Assembly (NCBI GenBank): GCA_934045075.1
Contig: OW203724.1
Location: forward strand, 23,713,721 to 23,777,720
DNA: 64,000 nucleotides
Source of the DNA: Yponomeuta sedellus
Taxonomy: Eukaryota; Arthropoda; Insecta; Lepidoptera; Yponomeutidae
Reading direction: 5' to 3'
Part shown: positions 1 through 9,129 of the stretch, piece by piece
Layout of the letters: every line of letters begins with the position of its first letter
Position numbering within the stretch: position 1 is the first letter of the stretch
Translations under genes and position numbers: made by a program
Notes under the pieces: generated by a model
Told to the model about the DNA's origin: nothing
The model's database searches: none
Seen by the model: only the letters and a program-made list of their open reading frames with translations

Positions 1-262
1 TTAAGCAACAGCAGGCGCGATCAGGTGCTCGATGGGTGATCATCCCGTGACTACTGCTAGTGGCATTTTTTCCGAGCGCTTCCGTGCTTCGCAAGGCACG
101 TTGAACCGCCGGCTTTCATGTAATGACTGTAAGACTCGTCACTGCCCTGCAATACTCCACCATCATGGACTTGGCCCCCGTGGTGGAGTATGGCCTAACC
201 TTCCTGCGATGCAAGAAGAGACCCGTGCCCCAGCAGTGGGGGCATACAAAGGGTTGATATCA
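1..262 (+). repeat. 5S-headed SINE, copy with internal deletion
   Basis: It starts inside the 5S-like head (TTAAGCAACAGCAGGCGCG, then GATGGGTGATC) and ends GGGTTGATATC. The middle (CCATGTCAGAGGCC...) is deleted relative to the copy at 58793-59152. The 5' end is cut by the window edge. Confidence 0.7.
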
Positions 263-353
263 TCATAATCATTAATTTAAAAAATTTTACATTGCACATT
301 TTGACACGTGAGTTTCTAAAGATCTTGCACATAATTACCTAATTCGTTTTCAG

Positions 354-1540
354 ATAAGGTGCCCTTTCCGCTGTTAATATTCGTGAAATGGGCCTTCCTG
401 AACCGGATACTCAAGTTCATTCTTGTCATTGTGCCATTCTTTCTGATCGACGTCTATCTGGGATTCTTCGGGAAACCCAAGTAGGTACTTACAATCTACA
501 AGGATATCCACATTAAAGACAAAGAATACATGTGTAGTTTCTTTACCAAAATATTGTGAAACTAACAGCATTGACGTTCATTAAGTAAACATTTTGTTTT
601 TTTGTAAAAAAAAATTTGCGTTGGTTTTGACTTGTGGAGAGGATGAAGAAAGAAAGATTGACGACACAAAGGTATATTTTAAAAACCTATTTAGAGGCTA
701 AAAATCCACCCATGCCGGGATTTGAACCCGCGACCTCTGGCTATCCGTGCCAGCGCTCTTTCCAACTGAGCTAATGGGCGACTCACCGGCATTAGTGAAA
801 TTTCGAACCTCTTTAAACTATTCTCTGTATAACGTACAGGCAGCGACATCTGGCTTAAGTAAATTGCATCACTTAAAGATATATTGCCCATGTGAGTGGA
901 AGGGCCGGTACGGGACGTCCCAGGCAGACATACGTCGGCCATATAGGGAATGAATTAGCAAAGGGGAAGATAGAAAGTACTCGGAACCGGCGAACGAACA
1001 ACAGAAGGGGATCTGTCAGGATCGTGGCAAGTGGCAGTCCCTGGTCTCTGCCTAACCCTCTGGGATATAGGAGGTTGACATTTTGCCTCTACTATCTTCT
1101 CTCTCTCTTCTTCAGGCTATATTAGTCCACTGCAGGACATAGCCCTCCCCTAATGAGCGCCATAGCGTCCTGTCTGCAGCTTGCCGCATCCAGCATCTGC
1201 CGGCAATTTTTCGCAGATCGTCATCCCACCTGGTCGGAGAGCGTCATAAACTACGCCTCTACTCACGTGGCCAAAGTAGCAGCTACAGAAACTGATACAA
1301 ATTATTTTTCATAGGTACATGCAGATGATAACCTATACGAAAAAAGCCGAAGACCTCATGACGTTCTTCACATGCCACGAATGGCAATTCAAAGACGAGA
1401 ACGTTAGGAAGATTATCGACACGATGTCTCCTGAGGATAGGAAGACATTCTACTGCGATCCAGAGGAGATTCAGTGGAAGCCTTATTTTGACGATTATTG
1501 TGTGGGGGTTTTCAAATACCTACTTAAAAGAAAGGTGTAA
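354..1540 (+). CDS. fatty acyl-CoA reductase gene 1, last two exons (partial)
   Basis: These are the last two exons of a fatty acyl-CoA reductase, an enzyme that reduces fatty acyl-CoA to fatty alcohol with NADPH, usually on ER or peroxisome membranes. Exon A is 354-480, after a TTTTCAG acceptor and before a GTAGGT donor. Exon B is 1315-1540, after a TTCATAG acceptor, and ends in TAA. Joined in phase they give about 115 residues of the C-terminal FAR_C (male-sterility) region, including [32 protein letters not shown] and [10 protein letters not shown]. The same two exons, with the same phase, close FAR gene 2 at 22164-22290 and 23438-23663, and the residues are highly similar. The reading frame is intact. 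The upstream exons lie outside the window. The intron holds a LINE fragment with a nested SINE. The family call is confident; substrate and role cannot be told. Confidence 0.9.
606..1085 (+). repeat. LINE 3' end fragment split by a SINE
   Basis: GTGGAGAGGATGAAGAAAG at about 634 and the part from about 885 (GTGGAAGGGCCGG, later GATCGTGGCAAGTGGCAGTC) match the uninterrupted copy at 46130-46385. The end translates as [13 protein letters not shown] residues in related copies, as at a non-LTR retrotransposon C terminus. A SINE sits between the halves. Confidence 0.55.
670..876 (-). mobile_element. SINE-A (308-bp unit family), nested in LINE
   Basis: It carries, in reverse, the tRNA-like core GCCCATTAGCTCAGTTGGAA...GGTTCAAATCCCGGCATGGG and the flank GCCTCTAAATAGG. 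AAAGGTATAT before it and AAAGATATAT after it look like a target-site duplication of about 10 bp. Confidence 0.65.
1110..1256 (-). repeat. RTE-like LINE 3' end
   Basis: Reversed, it reads TGGGATGACGATCTGCG...GCAGATGCTGGATGCGGC and then GGGAGGGCTATGTCC. Related copies translate as WDDDLRKTAGRCWM, an RTE-type C terminus. Confidence 0.5.
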
Positions 1541-1603
1541 GGGGCTTTTAATGGCGTGTATTGTCTGGATGGTATTTGTTGAGTTTTTGATAGTTTTTTG
1601 CAG

Positions 1604-1662
1604 GTACCGCTAAAGTAACTCAATCCGAGAAAAAAGCCGGCGACATTATGCAGTTATTATAC
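1604..1662 (+). pseudogene. relic of a third FAR terminal exon
   Basis: After TTTTTTGCAG comes a stretch that starts GTAC like both intact terminal exons. With a one-base shift it reads VTQSEKKAGDIMQ, against ITYTKKAEDLMT in exon B of gene 1. It stops at the terminal inverted repeat of a hAT-like element at 1663. Right after the other end of that element (3605 on), AAGACCAGAACGCAG resembles AAAGACGAGAACGTTAG of the exon, so the relic may continue there with about 14 bases lost. The first half is fairly convincing and the second half weaker. Confidence 0.55.
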
Positions 1663-2039
1663 CATTGGTTCTCAACCGGTGGTTCGCGGACCACATGAGG
1701 ACCCTGAAAACATTCCAAGTGGTCATCGCAACCATTATTACGGAATAATGATTAAAAGAGTATTAGCCGAAATAACAGTTAAATGAGTGTTAGTCGTAAA
1801 ATTATGTGTGTTTCATTTACAGGTAGATCAAACAATTGTTTATATCTTCACAAATAGGTACTGTATATTACTAATAAACCAGCTGGATGGTCCCTGACTA
1901 GACAAAAGCTTGGTAAAAGGCTCCCTCAAGACTAGAAGGCTATGAAACACTGTATTATACAATAATGCAATAACAAATTAAGGAAAATAACAGGATTAAA
2001 TTATGCGCATACTACTGTCAGAACATAAGTCTGGCAATC

Positions 2040-2200
2040 CAAAGGGGAATGTCATTATAATCATTAATAATAGAATTTAAAAAATAAAATTGTATAATGC
2101 GGTGGACTTAATGTCATTGGCATTTTCTACCAGTTAACCGCAGAAGGTAGGCGACAGAGTTATTGGGTGCATTCTGGGCGTGCATTCTACCGCGAGACGC
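2040..2200. repeat. LINE tail fragment (ATAAGCATTTTCTACCAGT family)
   Basis: GGACTTAATGTCATTGGCATTTTCTACCAGTTAACCGCAG recurs, diverged, at 11195-11260 and 31135-31180. It is a common dispersed 3' tail with no coding capacity here. Confidence 0.45.
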
Positions 2201-2261
2201 CAACCTGGAGCAATTTTTTTTGTAAATATTATAATATAGGTATTTAATTACATTAATTAGT

Positions 2262-2345
2262 TCCGTGGTGGCGTATTGCCTAATCTTCCTGCGATGCAGG
2301 AAGAGACCCTTGCATAGGCAGTGGGACATACAAGGGTGGATATCG
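2262..2345 (+). repeat. 5S-headed SINE, 3' fragment
   Basis: CCGTGGTGGCGTATTGCC, CTTCCTGCGATGCAGGAAG and GGGTGGATATCG match the 3' third of the SINE at 58793-59152. Confidence 0.6.
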
Positions 2346-2718
2346 GTATTAATTATTAAATTTACTTATTTCTTCAATGTTTAATTTAACATTTATTTTA
2401 ACTTTCATAATATAGTTAATTGTATCTACCTATTGAATTAGGTTACACCTGTGAGGATAGGGAATGTTTGGAAATGAAGAATTAAATAAAGAAAACTAAG
2501 AAATGTATATTTAGTACCTGAAATATCGTGAAATTAATTAAATTATGTTTAAAAATACAAACACTTTTTCTTTGTTGAAAGTTATCTGCTCTTTCTCGCT
2601 CCAATTCAAACGATTTCTTGCGAGAGAAAACAAGTGTTCTCGAGCCTGTCCTATTTTACCTGTCTGTGGCCTAGACAAATTGGTACCAAGTGTAGCTCGC
2701 ACGTATGTACGAGTATGT

Positions 2719-3097
2719 ACAGTCTGTTAGCTTTTAAAATATACCTCGGCTACTATCGGATATATTCGTGTAATAGATATATCGGAACTAATATGACACT
2801 TAACTTAACAATACTTTAAAAACCTATTTACAGGCTAAAAATTCCACCTATCGGGACTCGAACCCGCGTCCTCTGGCTAACCGTGCGAGTTTAGCGAATT
2901 TTTAGCCTCTAAATAGGTTTTTAAAATTGTCCTTAGCACGGGTTAGTGCATTAAAAAGAATATAATTTACAAAACTTGGCAAAATAGTGAAGAAAAGTTT
3001 TATACAGACCACGAAGTAGTATTACACTCGTGTGCTTTCGGCGAAAACCGAAGCCTACTCTAGAGCCCGAGGTATATTCTAAAAGCTAACAGACTGT
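2719..3097. mobile_element. MITE with inverted ends, split by a SINE-A palindrome
   Basis: The ends are ACAGTCTGTTAGCTTTTA and its reverse complement (TAAAAGCTAACAGACTGT with one change), then ATACCTCGG on both sides. The body (ACACTCGTGTGCTTTCGGCG) is shared with the uninterrupted copy at 61074-61266. It is interrupted by 2813-2978. Confidence 0.65.
2813..2978. mobile_element. SINE-A fold-back fragment
   Basis: It begins with reversed SINE-A (AAAAACCTATTTACAGGCTAAA, a reversed B-box-like GGACTCGAACCCG) and then turns into forward SINE-A 3' sequence (TTTAGCCTCTAAATAGG, CCTTAGCACGGGTTAGTGCA). The two arms can pair. Confidence 0.6.
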
Positions 3098-3662
3098 GCG
3101 TATATTGTTATATATGTACCAGCTGATCCCGAAAACTTGTTTTGTCATATTAATTAGCCTACGACCTATTCACAGACCTATTTACTTATTGTAGACAGTT
3201 CAAATTATTCGATTACACATAAAATCATACAGGTACCTCAGTCAGTAAAGACGTCTCGGATGAGATCGATCACAAACATTTTGAAACGAGATTAATATAT
3301 AAATATTAAATAAATAAAATTCAATTACAAAAATGTTTTATTCGAAGTAATCTTAAGTTATTGAAACTGCGTCACGTTACTAGTAAACTGGGTGTTTATT
3401 TAACATGAAGTTAATTTCGGAGAATTTTTTTTTCTAAAACAGTCCAGCATACTTTGGGTGTCAATCTAACTTAAAACTGGTATATAATAAAATCGGGGTG
3501 CACGGCAGTGCCCCCGCCAAGGCGAGCGCGAAACAAACACTGCCGTACCATCCTTTACTGGAACCATTTCGCCGCATTTTCAGTCCTCAATTTGAGAACC
3601 ACTGCATAAGACCAGAACGCAGATATTTTCGTCATCCATTAAGCTATAATTAATTCAATTCA

Positions 3663-3787
3663 AGTCTGTGGGTCCAACCCGCATGCCCAGCGTGGGGATT
3701 ATGGGCATTACCCCCCAATGATGGCACAACCTTGCGCTCATTAGGGGAGGGCTATGTCCAGCAGTGGACTAATGAAGCCTGAAGAAG
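3663..3787 (+). repeat. dispersed LINE 3' end (AACCCGCATGCCCAGCG family)
   Basis: AACCCGCATGCCCAGCGTGG, GGGATTATGGGCATTACCC and GGGGAGGGCTATGTCCAGCAG recur at 8462-8745 (reversed), 38163-38330 and 54405-54663. The last motif is the RTE-type tail. Confidence 0.55.
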
Positions 3788-4041
3788 TCTGTGGGTCTTG
3801 TAGATTAGTTTTATAAGAAAATCTAATAAAATAAATAAATATGCCCACATTTCTACAAAAAAAAAAGAAGTGAAATCCCACAAAAAATTCTATAAAAAAC
3901 TAGCCAAATCTCGATGAAGCTGCTCGTTTATCTGTAAAAAGTAATCAAATCTAGACAAAGTCGTGCCAAGTCTAAGGTTTCTTACTTCGATAGTTAATGT
4001 TGTGTGACTTGTTAAAGTTAAAGCTGTTGGTTTCCTAAGTA

Positions 4042-4638
<597 letters not shown>

Positions 4639-4926
4639 ATAATTATAAATATTATAGTCTCTCAATGTCTCCTCCTCTTTCTCTGTCTCTACCTCGCAGA
4701 AGGAAATTTTTAAAGCTACTAAAGTTATGAATGTTTTATACTAATTTTTAAACTAATTATTGATTGAAATACACAAAATTATTTTTTTGTATTGCGATTT
4801 GTTTTTACAAATTAGTCATCCAAAGATGAAATTCTTGTTTTCTAAGACCTGTGGTATACCTAGTACCTGACGTGTGTGGTAAACATATACCATCCCCATC
4901 TTTTTCGCCATTTATGTAAAGGAAGT

Positions 4927-5390
4927 TGAGTCGCCCATTGGCTCAGTTGGAAAGAGCGCTGGCACGGATAGCCAGAGGTCGCGGGTTCGAATATTGGCAT
5001 GGGTGGAATTTGCAGCCTCTAAATAAGTTTTGAAAATTGTCCTTAGCACGGGTTAGTGCATTTAAAATAAAAATAGTATAATCATGTGGGTACAGTGATA
5101 TCATTCCGATGTAAAAACCTAACTGCAAAGTAGGTAGTCGGGGCTGTAAGTGATGCAATTTACTTAAGCCAGATGTCGCTGCCTGTACATAATACAGAGA
5201 GTATTGTAAAGAGGTTCGAAATTTCACTGATGCCGGTGAGTCGCCCATTGGCTCAGTCGGAAAGAGCGCTGGCACGGATAGCCAGAGGTCGCGGGTTCGA
5301 ATCCCGGCATGGGTGGAAATTTTAGCCTCTAAATAGGTTTTTTAAAATAGTCCTTAGCACGGGTTAGTGCATTAAAAATAAAAATAGTAT
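4927..5390 (+). mobile_element. SINE-A tandem pair (310-bp period)
   Basis: Two tRNA-like cores (TCGCCCATTGGCTCAG, GGGTTCGAAT) start at 4931 and 5241, 310 bases apart. Between them lie CCTTAGCACGGGTTAGTGCA, an A-rich stretch and the CAAAGTAGGTAGTCGGGGC leader. The order is core, tail, leader, core, tail. Confidence 0.75.
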
Positions 5391-5399
5391 AAGGAAGTT

Positions 5400-6090
5400 C
5401 TAGAATTATTTTTTTAAATACTTACTGGGTGTCAAAATGGGATAATAGATTACAGGCCACTTTAAAAAAAATTACAAAGTCATGTCCACGAATTAAAATT
5501 TCAATCTGCTTCAACGAATCTCCTCGCACGATATCAATAAATAGATGGAAAATAACAAAATATCTGTTATTAAAAAGTCTCTCTCTTCTCACAATCTTTG
5601 AAATTATTGTGAATATGTGCGAGCGAGGCAGATGCCAGACGCATCGACAGCCTTAACTCATCACCAATTAATTATGCTGATTAGCCAAGATGCCTTGAAA
5701 TCACCTTTTATTGCACTACCTACTTTGATATAGACACGCGAATCTGTGATAAAATCCAATCTATCAGTTAAACAATGGAATGCACAGCGATGTTTTGGAT
5801 ATTTATAGGGTTCCGTATGTACAAAATGCAAAAAAGAACCCGTACTTAAATGGGAGCTGGTCTGTACGCATGTCTATCAAAAACCCGACAATCTAAAACC
5901 AAAACCTATAAATAACATACTCGTAAATAGATAGATACCACTTTATTGTATATCTGTTTTGGATTGAGCAAAGTATAGTTTCATATATTTACTTCTACTA
6001 ATGACTCGTAAAATCTGGTTATTGACTGTCTGTTTTTAATATAATAAAAGGTATATTTTTCATAGCTATTAGTTTTTCTATTATAAAAGA
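5400..6090. other. no gene recognised
   Basis: AT-rich sequence with short open frames lacking any family signature. A dispersed GGGTTCCGTATGTAC motif lies at about 5809. Nothing coding is supported. Confidence 0.5.
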
Positions 6091-6094
6091 AAAT

Positions 6095-6260
6095 TGGAGT
6101 AAACATGTTCTTGAGTGGAGATCGCGACTCGGCAAACGTAATGTAGGACGCCCTCTGACTAGGCGGGATGACGATCGGCGAAAAACTGCAGGCAGATGCT
6201 GGATGCGGCTATGAGAGGGCTGTGTCCAGCAGTGGACTAACATATTGCCAGAAGAAGAAG
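6095..6260 (+). repeat. RTE-like LINE C-terminal tail
   Basis: The plus strand translates as EWRSRLGKRNVGRPLTRRDDD, then RKTAGRCWMRL, then a QQWT-type end, typical of RTE retrotransposon C termini. It is 5' truncated and has no reverse transcriptase. Confidence 0.7.
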
Positions 6261-6261
6261 A

Positions 6262-7605
6262 AAAGAATTAAATAAAATTGTTACTCATATATTTCAAAGA
6301 TATCTCTAGCTCAAATAAACTTAAAATGAGTAAGCATGTAACAGGGCTCACGCAATGCATTAAAGGTTTGATCTTTATATAGGTTCTTTTATTACACAAT
6401 CTAACACACTATCTTTGTTATAATGTTAGTGGTTTTCGCCGTTAATTTCCCTTAACTAATAAAAAAAACTTACCTTTGGAGCTGGATTTTACGATTGCAT
6501 TTCTATGGTAAACAGATTTTTAAGTAGAACTATATCTGTATTTTTAAATCATAAAATTAAAAAAAGGTACAAACAGTATTCATACCCACATGGTTATTTT
6601 AACTACCTTAATTAACTTTATAACATATTTGCTCGTAAAGTGGTTGTAATTACACCAATTTCAATATCGTAATATATCTCATTACGTACTTGTGCGATAA
6701 TGTAATGTAAAAGGCACGTGTTTTTTTTTTAATAAAGTTTTAAGATACTCCGTCTAAAAATTAACGATACTTTTAAAAATCTTAGCAAAGAGGTTTTATG
6801 TCAAGAAAGTGGTCAATATTTTATGAATAAAATTAACTTTGGGAAATAAAATATAAGAAATAAACATTTAATTCTTTAATTTAATTAATTTTGACAATAA
6901 ATTACAACCATTTATCTGTAACAAAAACACAAAAATATTAATTTACTTTATTAGTTATACTGGCTGTTTTTGTACCTCTGCCTGAAAAACAAGTTGATGC
7001 GCGCGCATCACTTATTTGTGGACAAGTAAAAATAAGTCTGCGCGCTTTTTCTTTTCGATGTATTGTTTTTTTTGAAAATGTCGTCAAGTAGTGATGATAA
7101 CAAAGTCAGAGTTTTATTAATTTCCTCGTAAATATGTTATAAAACGTCGTATGACATACGTGCGCTTTGAAAATAACAGCCTCTGCTTCCTTATAGCCCT
7201 CGCCGATGGCTCGGGCTAGTAATATCGCCTCGGCTGTAATTTTCAACTTACCGCACTTAAATCATAATGTACCTAGGTATCAGTTGGATCAACTCCACTT
7301 GATCGAGCCACTCGACGAAGATGGCAACTTTTTCGTCATATTTGTAATAATACCCTAAAGCGGAACCCTCAAGGCGTGAGTCCTAATCGTCCCTGTCTGG
7401 CTTTTTCTTTCACTACATTATAGGATGTTGTAATTTCTAAGACATGCATAAAAACTTAATTGTCAGTCTATTTATGATCGGCATTGTTATCGGTAGCATA
7501 AAACTTGGTGGAATTATCATTCTATTCTTACTTAACCAAGATAACAGAGTAGACTTTTATTTATTTTACTTTTAAAGAGTGTGTGTGTGTAACCCTAACG
7601 TTTTT
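6262..7605. other. no gene recognised
   Basis: AT-rich sequence. A diverged GGAACCCTCAAGGCG dispersed repeat lies at about 7360. No exon or domain is supported. Confidence 0.5.
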
Positions 7606-7659
7606 AAGAGTTTAGGAGAATATTAAACTGGTACCAGTTTAATATTCTCCTAAACTCTT
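7606..7659. repeat. 54-bp perfect palindrome
   Basis: AAGAGTTTAGGAGAATATTA and its exact reverse complement flank a central AACTGGTACCAGTT; there is no loop beyond the GGTACC centre. It would form a cruciform or RNA hairpin. Confidence 0.95.
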
Positions 7660-7814
7660 GGACTCTTACCGATAATTAAATAGTACACATAATTGCGGCT
7701 GCAGTAAAGCCGCATTTTCACGATATTATACGCTTGGACTCAGTGACCAATTTTAGTAGAGCTATTCGTATCGCGTACACCAGCTGTCTTTAGTACAAAA
7801 AATTACTTTTGTCA

Positions 7815-8060
7815 ACAGACTGAACTAAGATAGTTGGTACACAAGATACTTCCGAGCATACTGTTTCTCTTCTCAGCCTTAGTCCCACATGGTGGTGGGG
7901 CAGCGTTCCTGGTTTGCTCTCTCCACTTCGCCCTATTTATAGCCCCATTTGTCAAGGCTCTACATTCTATGAGATCTTTCTTCACTTCATCCATCCACTT
8001 ATTTTTCGGACTTCCTCTGGATCTACGACCTAGAAACTGATAATGTAGCACTTCGTTACC
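7815..8060 (-). pseudogene. RTE/BovB-like LINE C-terminal fragment
   Basis: The minus strand reads FLGRRSRGSPKNKWMDEVKK, then INRAKWREQTRNA, the C-terminal end of RTE-clade reverse transcriptase polyproteins. Only the last 60 or so residues remain. Confidence 0.75.
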
Positions 8061-8461
8061 AATGTAGTCAGAAGGCTTCCGTTTCCCATGCCCGAACTAT
8101 CTCAGCCCACTCTCTTGTACTTTATCGTCGATGTCGCACACGATACGTCTGAGTGTACTTCTTCTTCTTTCGTGTCGAAAGCGGCGACTTCCTCTCAGAC
8201 ATCTCGCTCCCGAAACCGGGCCATGGCGAACTCGCCTGGTGATGCCTCCATGAGATCCCGCAAACTGCACTGTGGAGCTTCAGGTTGTCTCTGGATCGAG
8301 CAACATCACCGCGCAGATTCAGCGATCTCCATACTCTCCACTGCTCACGCCCCACCAGGTGGCTTGGCATCTGAGTGTACTGAGATCGAGAAAACGCAGC
8401 TTTACCTAAATGCTTAGTCTGGGTGTATTTCCATGTTTGTGATGTCCTTGCCGTAGGATCG

Positions 8462-8745
8462 TCGTCAGGCTATACTAGTCCACTGCTGGACATAGCCCTC
8501 CCATAAAGAGCGCTACGTTGTGCTATCATAGGGGGTAATGCCCATAATTCCCACGCTGGGCATGCGGGTTGGGGATCGCAGTTTGGTAAAATTGTACTGC
8601 AGGGGGCGCTGCTGCCCACCCCCCAGTTTGTGTCCCTTAGTGGCCTTTTACGACACCCGCGGGAAGAATTTGGGTTGGTGCTATTCTCTAGGCCGACACC
8701 ACACAGCAAAGGATATTGCCATAGGATAGGGTATCCTAGTTTGGG
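8462..8745 (-). repeat. dispersed LINE 3' end (AACCCGCATGCCCAGCG family)
   Basis: The reverse strand carries CCAAATTCTTCCCGCGGG, GGGGGGTGGGCAGCAGCG and AACCCGCATGCCCAGCGTGG, ending in the RTE-type tail. It matches 54405-54663. Confidence 0.6.
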
Positions 8746-8867
8746 ACCAGGACAAGTGATTGTGTTTTGTGGAATTTAGTGTGGAGCCGTGTTCAAATGT
8801 GTAACTGTATGCTAACTACTACTACTAACTTCCTTCCTTCTCTAATGCATTAGTCCAGTTCATCCAA

Positions 8868-8985
8868 AGGTTGTCTGGAAGAGATCACTTTTAGTAATAA
8901 GGCCGCCGTTTGTACTCTTAGGTTAAGAAATATCTATGTAATTTCCATTTTTATGTACAATAAAGTGTTCTCTTTCTATCTGTCT
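8868..8985 (+). repeat. LINE 3' UTR repeat (AAGGTTGTCTGGAAGAG family) next to FAR start
   Basis: AAGGTTGTCTGGAAGAG, TTAGTAATAAGGCCGCC and TGTACAATAAAGTG are the common lepidopteran LINE 3' UTR blocks; related copies lie at 10125-10225, 24228-24335 and 25050-25165. It includes an AATAAA and stops about 60 bases before the FAR gene 2 ATG. Confidence 0.65.
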
Positions 8986-9042
8986 AAGTAGCCTGCGTTC
9001 CAGCGTTAAAAATAGCAAAAAAAAAATAGATTTCTAACGAAA

Positions 9043-9129
9043 ATGAATCACTTGAAAGGGGAGTCTGTAACTGACTTTTACGCGGAAAAGTCAGTTTTCG
9101 TCACCGGTGGTACAGGATTTTTGGGTAAA
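9043..9129 (+). CDS. FAR gene 2 exon 1 (start and NADPH motif)
   Basis: Twenty-nine codons, phase 0 at the donor (GTAAGT). It begins with MNHLKG and ends in TGGTGFLGK, the glycine-rich dinucleotide-binding loop. A LINE 3' end stops about 60 bases upstream of the ATG, and a dispersed repeat begins about 20 bases after the donor. Confidence 0.92.

Larger units (their letters stand above)
1663..3604. mobile_element. hAT-like DNA element (non-autonomous, with nested insertions)
   Basis: The left end is CATTGGTTCTCAA and the right end, reversed, is CAGTGGTTCTCAA, a hAT-type terminal inverted repeat matching at 12 of 13 positions. The 8-bp flanks (TATTATAC and CATAAGAC) match at only about five positions, so the target duplication is decayed or absent. 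No hAT transposase is seen inside. It contains a LINE tail, a 5S-SINE fragment and a MITE with its own nested SINE. Confidence 0.5.

Noticed and set aside
32..268. A 78-residue frame at the window start
   Set aside because: It lies entirely in the 5S-headed SINE and recurs, in pieces, in the other copies.
4927..5330. tRNA genes (cores with clear A and B boxes)
   Set aside because: The acceptor and T stems do not pair in register, position 33 is C rather than T, and the same core sits in a dispersed 308-bp repeat. They are tRNA-like repeat cores.
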